Below are positions 54,229-62,024 of a stretch of 64,000 nucleotides of DNA, one piece after another. The position numbers and the translations under genes are program-made. How positions within the stretch are numbered: the stretch's first letter is position 1; each line of letters opens with the position of its first letter. Origin of the DNA: WRHT01 sp031550525. Its GTDB lineage: Bacteria; Desulfobacterota; Desulfovibrionia; Desulfovibrionales; Desulfovibrionaceae. The stretch is from NCBI GenBank assembly GCA_031550525.1, contig JAVBON010000004.1, positions 170,170-234,169 on the forward strand, in the 5' to 3' direction. The notes under the pieces were generated by a model that was given only the letters and a program-made list of their open reading frames with translations, was not told where the DNA came from and did not search any database.

Positions 54229-55665
54229 ATGAAAAACGACACAAAAAAAAACACGGCGCAGGGGCTTAAAGATGTGGTCTCGCTAATTTCCAGCGGGCAG
54301 GTGGAACTTTTGCCAGTTTTTGATCTGTTCCCATTGGGTGTAACCATTGTGGACGCAAACGGCTACATTGTATACTGCAACAGCGCCCAGGCCAAAATTG
54401 ACGGGGTAAGGCACGCTGACGCGGTAGGAAAATATCTGGGTGACGTCTATACGGCTGGAAAACCGCTGGAAACCTCAGTAATTCTATCGTGCCTGCAAAC
54501 AGGCAAACCCATAATAAACCGCACCAGTTTGCACCGCACACGCTTCGGCAAACTGGTTAACGCCCAGCATCATGCCTTTCCGCTATATACCGAAGGAAAA
54601 ATAGCCGGCGTAATACTTTTTCTGGAGCCTTTCAGCAACCGGCAGGTGGATTGCCTGCAATCTCAAATACAAGCCCAGCCGCAAGACCGCGTAAGCTTTG
54701 ACAGTATTGTGGGCGGCAACGCCATGTTCCGGAGGGCCGTAAATATAGCCAGAACAGCCGCCGCAGGCCCTTCGCCCATTCTTATCTGCGGCTCCACCGG
54801 CACAGGCAAGGAGCTGTTCGCGCGCGGCATACACGAGGCCTCGCCATGGTCCTCAGGCCCATACATGACAGTTAACTGCGCCGCCATTCCGGCCACCCTG
54901 CTGGAAGGCATACTCTTCGGCACTTCCAAGGGCGCCTTTACCGGCGCTCTGGACAAAAAAGGCCTGTTTGAAGAGGCCAACAACGGCGTACTCTATCTGG
55001 ACGAGCTCGATTCCATGCCCCTTGAGTTGCAAGCCAAACTTTTGCGCACCTTGCAGGAGCGCAAAGTGCGGCGGGTAGGCAGCACGCAGGAGCGCCCATT
55101 TAACGTAAAACTGGTGTGTTCCATAAGTGACAAACCAGATGTAATATTAGAGCAAAAACGCCTGCGGCCGGACGTATTCTACCGTGTGGCCGTGGCTCAG
55201 GTAGAGCTGCCCTGCCTGCGCGAGCGCCTGGACGATTTGGAAGACCTCTGCCGGTTTTTTCTGTTGCGGCACAACAACCTGCTGCAACGAGAAGTGATGG
55301 GCATAAGCCAGCAGACCATGGAACTTTTTCGCCAATATGGTTGGCCCGGCAACGTGCGGGAGTTGGAACACATTATTGAGGGCGCTCTCAACCTGGCCAG
55401 CGGTTACGATATGCTTGAGCCGGATTTGCTGCCCGATTATTTCTTTCGCGAGCTTGGGCAACACCACAGCGAAAATACAGGCCAACCGCAAAAAGCCACC
55501 TGGAGTGAAATTCAAGATACAGAAAAGCAGGCCTTGGAAACCGCCCTGCAAAAAAGCGGCGGCAACCTCTCCCGCGCCGCCGGCCTCTTGGGTATATCCC
55601 GGCAACTGGTGGCCTACCATATGCGTAAATGCGGCCTTAAACGCGAAGATTATTTCTTCCAATAA
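54229..55665 (+). CDS. PAS-sigma-54 activator (Fis-family HTH)
   Basis: 478 residues from ATG 54229; an in-frame TTG at 54166 overlapping the previous stop is an alternative start (499 residues). N-terminal PAS domain (LPVFDLFPLGVTIVDANGY, then VIYCNSAQ-like IVYCNSAQAKIDG); AAA+ domain with Walker A ILICGSTGTGKELFARGIH, the sigma-54 contact loop GAFTGA within TSKGAFTGALDKKG, Walker B GVLYLDELDSMPLELQAKLL; C-terminal Fis HTH QKSGGNLSRAAGLLGISRQL. Resembles RocR/TyrR-like activators, so a sigma-54 promoter should exist, but I could not find a -24/-12 site (TGGCA-N7-TTGC) ahead of the nearby genes. Confidence 0.9.
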   Translation: MKNDTKKNTAQGLKDVVSLISSGQVELLPVFDLFPLGVTIVDANGYIVYCNSAQAKIDGVRHADAVGKYLGDVYTAGKPLETSVILSCLQTGKPIINRTSLHRTRFGKLVNAQHHAFPLYTEGKIAGVILFLEPFSNRQVDCLQSQIQAQPQDRVSFDSIVGGNAMFRRAVNIARTAAAGPSPILICGSTGTGKELFARGIHEASPWSSGPYMTVNCAAIPATLLEGILFGTSKGAFTGALDKKGLFEEANNGVLYLDELDSMPLELQAKLLRTLQERKVRRVGSTQERPFNVKLVCSISDKPDVILEQKRLRPDVFYRVAVAQVELPCLRERLDDLEDLCRFFLLRHNNLLQREVMGISQQTMELFRQYGWPGNVRELEHIIEGALNLASGYDMLEPDLLPDYFFRELGQHHSENTGQPQKATWSEIQDTEKQALETALQKSGGNLSRAAGLLGISRQLVAYHMRKCGLKREDYFFQ

Positions 55666-56035
55666 AAATTTCGCCATACCCTCCACCATAAGCCTCCGAA
55701 CACACATGCGTTCGGAGGCTTATGGGCAGTGATAAAGCCACAATGGGTTAAGCAAATGAGAGGACGAGCAGCCCTCCTCTGTTGCCGCGGCGGATTCCGC
55801 ATCCCCTCCTCCTCCGCACGCAGTTGCGAAACTATCCCTCTTACTTTATGTTGACTTGTCTAAATTTGAGCCAATCAAATTTTATAAATTTGATTGCTGA
55901 GTATCCATCTGATTTATTTATTATAATAAAATAAATTTTAGTTAATAAAAATTAAACTCAAATTTATTTTAATTTTTAAACAAAATTTATTTACACTAAA
56001 AAATATTTGATCTAAATAGAAACAAGGATGAGCAC
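55666..56035. promoter_or_regulatory. Regulatory region before second YheO-type regulator
   Basis: 370 bases, no supported gene. A perfect 15-base stem (CATAAGCCTCCGAAC, 55687 and 55710-55724) lacks a T-tract. Further on are a palindrome AATCAAATTT-TAT-AAATTTGATT (55873-55895) and the 14-mer ACTAAAAAATATTT (55995-56008) shared with 53311. Confidence 0.45.
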
Positions 56036-56833
56036 ATGCTTGAGCAAAAAAATGGAAAACCGGTAAGTCTTCCGCATTATTCCGTCCCGCTGGCTTTAAG
56101 GCAAAAGGTGGACCTTTCAAACCCTGCCGAGTTGGCTAAGTACCCGCCACAAGTGGGGCGACCGTTTACAGAAGAAGACGCCTTGCAAATAGAAACCGTA
56201 AAGGCCCTTATACCGGGGCTTTCCGCCCTGCTGGGCAAGCATTGCGAGCTGGTGCTCAATTCCATGGAAAATCCGGACAAATCAGTGGTCTTTTCCGTAA
56301 ACGCCTCCATCTCGCAACGGTTTGAAGGAACTTTCATCTCCAAAAGAGGGTTGGAGAATATTCAAAAAATTCTGGCTACGGGCAACGAGTTTCATTTGTA
56401 TTTTCCCCTCGGCCCAAACGGCGAGCAAATGAAGGCGGTACTCATACCCATACGCAATAAAACCGGGCGCTGCCTTGGGGTATTATCCATAGGAAGCAGC
56501 CTTGAGATTACACTGGCGGAATTTTTGCGCGAGAACACCCCTGTTCCGGCTAACAACCACGACGATGCGCAAATATTTAAAGAATGCGAAGACGTTTTCG
56601 GCGGTGGGCAGGATGTAGCCATAGAACGCGCGGTATCGTCAGCATGGCAGGCCGCCATGCTGGAACAGGGGCTAAGGCAGCGCGACCGCGTAAAATTTGT
56701 GGTGCGCACGCTTTATGACAAAGGAATTTTCAATTTACGCGATGCCGTGAGTGCGGTGAGCCAAGGGCTGGGCGTTAGCCAGGCCACAGTTTACCTGCAC
56801 CTGCGTGAAATAAAGAAAGACACAAGCACTTAG
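56036..56833 (+). CDS. YheO/DauR-type PAS-HTH regulator (second)
   Basis: 265 residues; AAGGATG seven bases before ATG. Paralogue of the first: LIPGLSALLGKHCELVLNSME, FHLYFPLGPNGEQMKAVLIP, GRCLGVLSIGSSLEI, RDRVKFVVRTLYDKGIFNL, AVSAVSQGLGVSQATVYLHL. Immediately upstream (58 bases) of the first arylsulfotransferase-like gene and on the same strand, so it is likely its direct regulator. The two regulators differ most in the variable middle part, so they could sense different ligands. Confidence 0.85.
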   Translation: MLEQKNGKPVSLPHYSVPLALRQKVDLSNPAELAKYPPQVGRPFTEEDALQIETVKALIPGLSALLGKHCELVLNSMENPDKSVVFSVNASISQRFEGTFISKRGLENIQKILATGNEFHLYFPLGPNGEQMKAVLIPIRNKTGRCLGVLSIGSSLEITLAEFLRENTPVPANNHDDAQIFKECEDVFGGGQDVAIERAVSSAWQAAMLEQGLRQRDRVKFVVRTLYDKGIFNLRDAVSAVSQGLGVSQATVYLHLREIKKDTST

Positions 56834-56891
56834 GCCAGCCGGTGCAGTAAACACGCCGGCTTCATAATCAACCTTTTCACACGAGGTCATT

Positions 56892-58280
56892 ATGCTTTTC
56901 GGCGTACCAACCGGCGTTATACGCTATGACAAGGAGTCCTGTTACGACGGCTACACCACCATAGCCCAAACTTTTAACTACAACACCTTCCTGATCAATA
57001 TGGAAGGACGCATTGCGCATACTTGGAAATCCAAGTACCTGCCAGGCCTTACGGCCATGCTGCAGCCTGACGGCACACTGGTGCGCGGCGGCCGTGTAAA
57101 AGACCCGGTCATACGCTTCGGCGGCATCGGCGGGGCCATTCAGCGGCTGGACTGGAACAGTAACGTGCTTTTCGAGTTCGTGCTTAACGACGAGAAAGAA
57201 GGCGTGCTCAGCCACAACCAGTGCGTTCTGCCCAACGGCAACATAATGGCCGTGGCCGAGCAGCTCAAAGCCCCGGAAGAAGCCTACGCAAAAGGCCGCA
57301 AACGCGGCACCCTCAAGCCCCTTATGGTGGACGGAAAACTGCATGAGGGCATCTCTAACCGCCGCGTCATCGAAATAGATGCCAACGGAAAAATTGTTTA
57401 CGAGTGGAGCATTTGGGACCATATCGGCGCCGGGCCGGATCAGTGGGACATAAACTGGCACCTGCCCGCCGCCGCCTATGAAATTGCGGCCAACTGCAAC
57501 TGGCTTACCGTGAACGGCATTGAGTACAACCAAAAAACCAACGAATTCATGTTCACCTCGCGGAACATGGGCGAAATTTACATCGTAAACAAAGAGACCG
57601 GCAAGCTGGTATGGCGCTGGGGCAACCCCTCCACCCACGGCCTGGGCCGCGCGCCCTCCTACTGCGACGACGGCGACCAAAAGCTTTGGGGCCCGCACAA
57701 CGCCACCTGGCTTGATAACGGCGATATTCTGGTCTTTGATAACGGCTACGGCCGCCCGCAGGGCCAGAGATCACGCGTGTTGCAAATAAACAGGGCCAGC
57801 GGCGAAATTGTCTGGATGTTTGAAGGACGCCGCCCGCTCAACTTCCACTCGCCCTTCCAAAGCGGCGCACAACGCTTGCCCAACGGCAACACACTTATCT
57901 GCGCCACCGCCTGCGGCCAGATTTTTGAAGTAACCGGCGGCGATGACCCCAGAGTGGTATGGGAATTCCTCAGCCCCTGGATTAAAGACGGAGAGACCAC
58001 TCCCTTCCTCGACGATACCCATGCCCTTACCAAAGCCGGACGCAGCAGCAGCTACCCCGAAAACTACATGCAAAACTTTATTCACCGCGCCTACCGCTAC
58101 GGCAAGGATTTTCCTGCCTTCAAAGGCAAAGACCTGTCCAAAACCGAGGCCATACACCCCGGCATACAACGCTATTGGGAAATGGAGCCATGGAAGAGCG
58201 GCCAGGCCGAAGCAAAAAAACGCGGCCAGGGCGTTATGGAATCCTTTGCCGGAGTGACCGTGAAAAAGGAGAAAGACTAA
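56892..58280 (+). CDS. Arylsulfotransferase-like beta-propeller protein 1
   Basis: 462 residues with GAGG before ATG. Blades recur as LNPDGT-like repeats: AMLQPDGTLVRGG, CVLPNGNIMAVAE, TWLDNGDILVFDNGYGR, QRLPNGNTLICATA. The motif WGPHNATWLDNGDILVFDNG...R resembles the arylsulfate sulfotransferase (ASST, PF05935/PF14269-type) active-site His/Arg pair, and NFHSPFQSGAQ offers a candidate catalytic His. Known ASST moves sulfate between phenols without PAPS and is periplasmic with a disulfide; here there is no signal peptide and the Cys positions differ, so the protein appears cytoplasmic. Followed 229 bases later by a DASS transporter. Confidence 0.75.
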   Translation: MLFGVPTGVIRYDKESCYDGYTTIAQTFNYNTFLINMEGRIAHTWKSKYLPGLTAMLQPDGTLVRGGRVKDPVIRFGGIGGAIQRLDWNSNVLFEFVLNDEKEGVLSHNQCVLPNGNIMAVAEQLKAPEEAYAKGRKRGTLKPLMVDGKLHEGISNRRVIEIDANGKIVYEWSIWDHIGAGPDQWDINWHLPAAAYEIAANCNWLTVNGIEYNQKTNEFMFTSRNMGEIYIVNKETGKLVWRWGNPSTHGLGRAPSYCDDGDQKLWGPHNATWLDNGDILVFDNGYGRPQGQRSRVLQINRASGEIVWMFEGRRPLNFHSPFQSGAQRLPNGNTLICATACGQIFEVTGGDDPRVVWEFLSPWIKDGETTPFLDDTHALTKAGRSSSYPENYMQNFIHRAYRYGKDFPAFKGKDLSKTEAIHPGIQRYWEMEPWKSGQAEAKKRGQGVMESFAGVTVKKEKD

Positions 58281-58302
58281 CGCATCGCCAAAAGGCTTTT
58301 CT

Positions 58303-58385
58303 TTTTCCACGGCGACACCACGCAGTGGAAAATGTTCACCGCAAAATATAACCAAACGCATGTTTGTCCGGTGAATTTGCAGGAG
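58303..58385. promoter_or_regulatory. Stem-loops between ASST-like gene 1 and transporter
   Basis: TTTTCCAC (58303) pairs with GTGGAAAA (58325), and TTCACCG (58335) with CGGTGAA (58379). They could process or attenuate the transcript before the transporter gene. The 229-base gap has no supported gene. Confidence 0.4.
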
Positions 58386-58509
58386 CAGCAACTCCCGCGC
58401 CATGAAAAAGCCACGAAACGAAGGCCATACACGACGTAAGATGCCCTCTGTTCGCCACCTAGCCGGACGCACATTCTTCACTTCACTGCATAAGTGAGAG
58501 GAGTTTCAT

Positions 58510-59991
58510 ATGACCAAGGCATTGCGTAAACAAATAATAAGCTTTTTACTGGGCCCTCTGGCCTGTATAATAGTATCCCAGCTTCCCGCCCCGCAAGGCA
58601 TGCAACAGGCCGGAATGCTCAACCTGGGAGCATGCCTGTGGCTGATTATATGGTGGATGACGGAAGTATTCCCTATGCCCATAACAGCCGTACTTTCCGT
58701 GCCCATTTTCGCCTTTTTGGGCTTGCTGGCCCCGGTAAAGGCTTTTGCCTTTTTCGGCTCGCCAGCGGTTATGCTTATATTCGGCGCGACAATTCTTGTA
58801 GGGCTTTTGAAAGAAAGCAACTTCATGACCCGTTACGCCTATTGGATTTTAAGCAGGCCATTTGTAAAGGGCAGCTCTTTGCGCCTAATTTTCGTATTCA
58901 CCATCAGCATTGGCATACTCTCCGCCATTGCCCCCAATATACCGCTGGCCATACTTTTTGTGTACATAACCGTTACCTTGGGGCGTACCTGCAATATGCC
59001 AGCAAGCAACCCCCTTATGCGCGGCATGTGCGTGCTTTCCGGCGCTGCTCCGGCCGTGGGCGGCATTGGCACACCGCTTGGCGGAGCCCCCAACCTGGTT
59101 ATTATAGCCATGATCGCCAAAGTGCTGAACCATGAAGTAAGTTTTTGGGAATGGAGCGCCATGGGCATGCCTCTGGCCCTGGTCTCGCTGGTGGTGGTCA
59201 GCCTCTTGGCCTACGTTTATTTTATGCGCGGCTCTGAAAGCAAGGTAATGCTTTCCACTGATTTTATGGAAGACAAACTCAAAGAGCTTGGTCCGGTAAC
59301 GCGCTATGAGCACATAGCCATGGGCACAATAGCCGTGGCGCTGGTTTTATGGTGCTTCGGCCCGCAAATAGCCGAAGCTTTAGGCTGGAAGGCCGGAATA
59401 AAAATGCTCAACGTGACCTTTGTGGCTATTCTTATGGGCGCGCTTACCTTTATAATTCCGCTCAAAAAAAATGCGGAAAACGGCGCCATTGAGTTTGCCA
59501 TGAGCTGGAAGCAGGCCGTGCGCAACATAAGTTGGGATATTCTGGTAATTACGCTGGGCATTCTGGCTTTTGGCGAAGTGCTTTTAAACGGCGGCGTGGA
59601 CAAATGGCTGGCAGCGCTCATTCAAGGCATGCTGGGCGACGTAAGCGGCACGCTGGTGCTTTTCTTCATCATAGTTTTCACCGGGCTTTGCTCGCAAATA
59701 GTTACAAATATTGCGCTGGTCTCGCTGGTAATACCCCTTACCGCCAGTCTGGCGGCAAGCTACGGGCTTAACCCCCTGGCCGCCTGCGTGGCCGTTGGCA
59801 TGGCTTCCAACGTGGCCGTAATGTTCCCCTTCTCGTCGGTAACCGCCGCCTCGGCCATGATGGGCGGAGCGGAATACATGCGGCCAAAGGATTTTGCCGG
59901 GTTCGGGCTAATCGTCACACTGGTGATTTCCTGCGTGGTCTTTGCGCTAAGTTGTCTCTTGGGCAACTCTATCTTCCCTGTGCCTGTATAA
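58510..59991 (+). CDS. DASS/SLC13-family anion transporter
   Basis: 493 residues, about 11-12 membrane helices in two halves. GGIGTPLGGAPNLVIIAMIAK (near 196) corresponds to the first helix-turn Asn/Thr substrate-sodium site, and SQIVTNIALVSLVIPL plus MFPFSSVTAASAMM to the second. Family members take up sulfate, dicarboxylates or tricarboxylates with sodium. AGGAG precedes the ATG. Paired with the ASST-like gene upstream, which suggests an organic anion, perhaps a sulfate ester or sulfonate. Confidence 0.85.
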   Translation: MTKALRKQIISFLLGPLACIIVSQLPAPQGMQQAGMLNLGACLWLIIWWMTEVFPMPITAVLSVPIFAFLGLLAPVKAFAFFGSPAVMLIFGATILVGLLKESNFMTRYAYWILSRPFVKGSSLRLIFVFTISIGILSAIAPNIPLAILFVYITVTLGRTCNMPASNPLMRGMCVLSGAAPAVGGIGTPLGGAPNLVIIAMIAKVLNHEVSFWEWSAMGMPLALVSLVVVSLLAYVYFMRGSESKVMLSTDFMEDKLKELGPVTRYEHIAMGTIAVALVLWCFGPQIAEALGWKAGIKMLNVTFVAILMGALTFIIPLKKNAENGAIEFAMSWKQAVRNISWDILVITLGILAFGEVLLNGGVDKWLAALIQGMLGDVSGTLVLFFIIVFTGLCSQIVTNIALVSLVIPLTASLAASYGLNPLAACVAVGMASNVAVMFPFSSVTAASAMMGGAEYMRPKDFAGFGLIVTLVISCVVFALSCLLGNSIFPVPV

Positions 59992-60040
59992 AAATCACAC
60001 CTCCTGCACCTGGGCCGGATAATCCGGCCGTCCTCTGATA

Positions 60041-60073
60041 AGCCCCGGCAAGCAGGCCCGCCGGGGCTTTTTT
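60041..60073 (+). terminator. Intrinsic terminator after DASS transporter
   Basis: AGCCCCGGC (60041) pairs with GCCGGGGCT (60060-60068), followed by a run of T. A second stem GGCCGGATAATCCGGCC lies just before it. Confidence 0.93.
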
Positions 60074-60321
60074 AATGGATGAAGCCGGATTTATAGTATG
60101 TGGCGATGCCCAACACACTATAAAGGCCATGAGCGCCTTGGGCTTTAAACTATATATTCGGCCTAGCCGCCACTAGAGCCTCATTCGCTAAGCCGGAAAT
60201 GGATTCTTGCTTGCTCCACTTCACGGCTAAAACTTCGGCTAATTGTAAAAAATGCTCACTTTACAGCATGTACTGAATTCACATTGGCAACTCTCGTGTC
60301 ACCCAAGTTGCGGGGTCAAGG

Positions 60322-60501
60322 GGGTTCGAAATAGCACTCCAACAGTATTGCCTGCTATATAGTTATTCAGCCAAAAACTGTTGTGCTTTCGCGATACGAG
60401 CTACACTCGTGCCGGTCTGGGCGGACAATTTTGCAGGAAAGCAAAATTGGACACCGGAGCGGAACGACGGTGCCCCGCAGGGGTGAGGCGCAGGAAGCGC
60501 C
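60322..60501 (+). repeat. Dispersed repeat, copy B, with hairpin array
   Basis: 60322-60422 aligns with the reverse complement of 30183-30280. It continues into four stem-loops in 80 bases: CAATTTTGC-AGGAAA-GCAAAATTG (60426-60449), CACCG/CGGTG (60452-60472), CCCC-GCA-GGGG (60473-60483) and GGCGC-AGGAA-GCGCC (60487-60501). Two loops carry AGGA. The 558-base convergent gap 60072-60629 holds nothing else that I can support. Confidence 0.65.
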
Positions 60502-60555
60502 GAATCAACCCAGCGCTAGCAAATCTGGCTTAATCCTCATGTACTTGCATGGCAT

Positions 60556-60583
60556 CCAAAAACGGCGGGAGTTGCCTCCCGCC
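60556..60583 (-). terminator. Terminator of ASST-like gene 2
   Basis: GGCGGGAG (60564) pairs with CTCCCGCC (60576-60583); on the minus strand the stem is followed by GTTTTTGG. Confidence 0.75.
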
Positions 60584-60629
60584 GCCAAAACCCGCCTTAT
60601 TAACGCAGGGTTATTTAAAGGAACCTATC

Positions 60630-62003
60630 TTATTCTTCGTCCGATTCGGTATACAGCCTGGCCTGCGCGCGACGCTTTTTGGACATTTCGTAGCCGGTTT
60701 TCCACGGTTCCATTTCCCAATAGCGCTGTATGCCTTTGTGTATGGGCTGCGGGGTAAGCTTTTTACCGGCCACGCCCGCATAGTCGTAGGGGTAGCGGCG
60801 GGCGCGGTGAATAAAGTTTTGCATATGGTTTTCCGGGTACATATGCGTGCGGTGCGGGGTGATGAGCGCGTGCGAATCGTCCAGAAAAGGTTCAGGCCCC
60901 TCAAGCATCCACGGGCTCAGGAATTCCCAGATCACTTGCGGGTGCTTGCCGCCGGTTACTTCAAACAACTGGCCGCTGGCCGTGGAGCAAATAAAGGTGT
61001 TGCCGTTGGGCAGGCGCTGGGCTCCGCTCTGGTAAGGCGAGTGAAAGTTTAATGGGCGCTGTGCCTCGTACTTCCACACTATCTCGCCGGTGCGGCGGTC
61101 TATTTCCAGCACGCGCGATCTCTGGCCTTGCGGGCGGCCCCAGCCATTGTCGTGCACCAAAATGTTGCCGTTTTCCAAGAAGCTGGCGTTGTGCGGGCCC
61201 CAAAGTTTTTGGTCGCCGTCGTCACAAAAGCTGGGCGCGCGGCCGCGGCCATGGGTGGAAGGGTTGCCCCAGCGCCAGATCATACTGCCGCTTTTGCGGT
61301 CTATAATGTAAATCTCGCCCATGCAGCGGGAGGTAACCATAAACTCGTCATACTTGGCGTTGTATTCTATACCGTTAAAAATAAGCCAGTTGCTGTAGGC
61401 GGAATAACCGCCCGCAGGCTCGGGCAGGTGCCAGTTAAGGTCCCACTGGTCCGGCCCTTTGCCAAGATGGTCCCAAACGTGCCACTCGTAAACAATGTTG
61501 CCTTGCTGATCTATTTCTATCACATATACGTCGGCCACGCCGGTATGCACGCCGCCTTCAAAGCGCTCGGCCTTTATCCATTGCGGGTCGCGGCCTTTGG
61601 CTATGCATTCTTCCGGCGGCATAAGGCGCTCGGCCACGGCCAAAATATTGCCGTTTGGCATGATGTTGAAGTTATGGCTAAGGGTACCGCGCTCTTCGTC
61701 ATTAAGCACGAATTCCCAAATCACGTTGCTATCCCAGTCCAGCTTTTGAATGGCGCCGGAAATGCCTCCAAAACGCACTACGGGGTTCTCCACGCGGCCG
61801 CCGCGCACCAGGGTGCCGTCCGGCTGCAAATAGGCGGTAAGACCTGGAAAGTATTTTGACTTCCAAGTATGCACCACCTCGCCTTCCATATTTATGAGGT
61901 AGGTGTTTTTATCGAAGAACGGCGGAACAAGAGTGTAACCGTTGTAGCATTTTTCCTTGTCGTAACGCAGTACGCCAGTGGGGGCGCCAAATACTCCAGC
62001 CAT
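60630..62003 (-). CDS. Arylsulfotransferase-like beta-propeller protein 2
   Basis: 457 residues, AGGAG seven bases before ATG. Close paralogue of protein 1 over its whole length, sharing THTWKSKYFPGLTAYLQPDG-type opening, GPDQWDLNWHLP, WRWGNPSTHGRGRAPSFCDD, WGPHNASFLENGNILVHDNG and NFHSPYQSGAQRLPNGNTF. No signal peptide. It begins 21 bases after the TRAP transporter stop, so the two form an operon convergent with the DASS gene. Differs from protein 1 in blade edges and the charged tail, which fits a second substrate. Confidence 0.75.
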   Translation of the reverse strand: MAGVFGAPTGVLRYDKEKCYNGYTLVPPFFDKNTYLINMEGEVVHTWKSKYFPGLTAYLQPDGTLVRGGRVENPVVRFGGISGAIQKLDWDSNVIWEFVLNDEERGTLSHNFNIMPNGNILAVAERLMPPEECIAKGRDPQWIKAERFEGGVHTGVADVYVIEIDQQGNIVYEWHVWDHLGKGPDQWDLNWHLPEPAGGYSAYSNWLIFNGIEYNAKYDEFMVTSRCMGEIYIIDRKSGSMIWRWGNPSTHGRGRAPSFCDDGDQKLWGPHNASFLENGNILVHDNGWGRPQGQRSRVLEIDRRTGEIVWKYEAQRPLNFHSPYQSGAQRLPNGNTFICSTASGQLFEVTGGKHPQVIWEFLSPWMLEGPEPFLDDSHALITPHRTHMYPENHMQNFIHRARRYPYDYAGVAGKKLTPQPIHKGIQRYWEMEPWKTGYEMSKKRRAQARLYTESDEE

Positions 62004-62024
62004 TTCGCAACTCCTTATTTCGGG

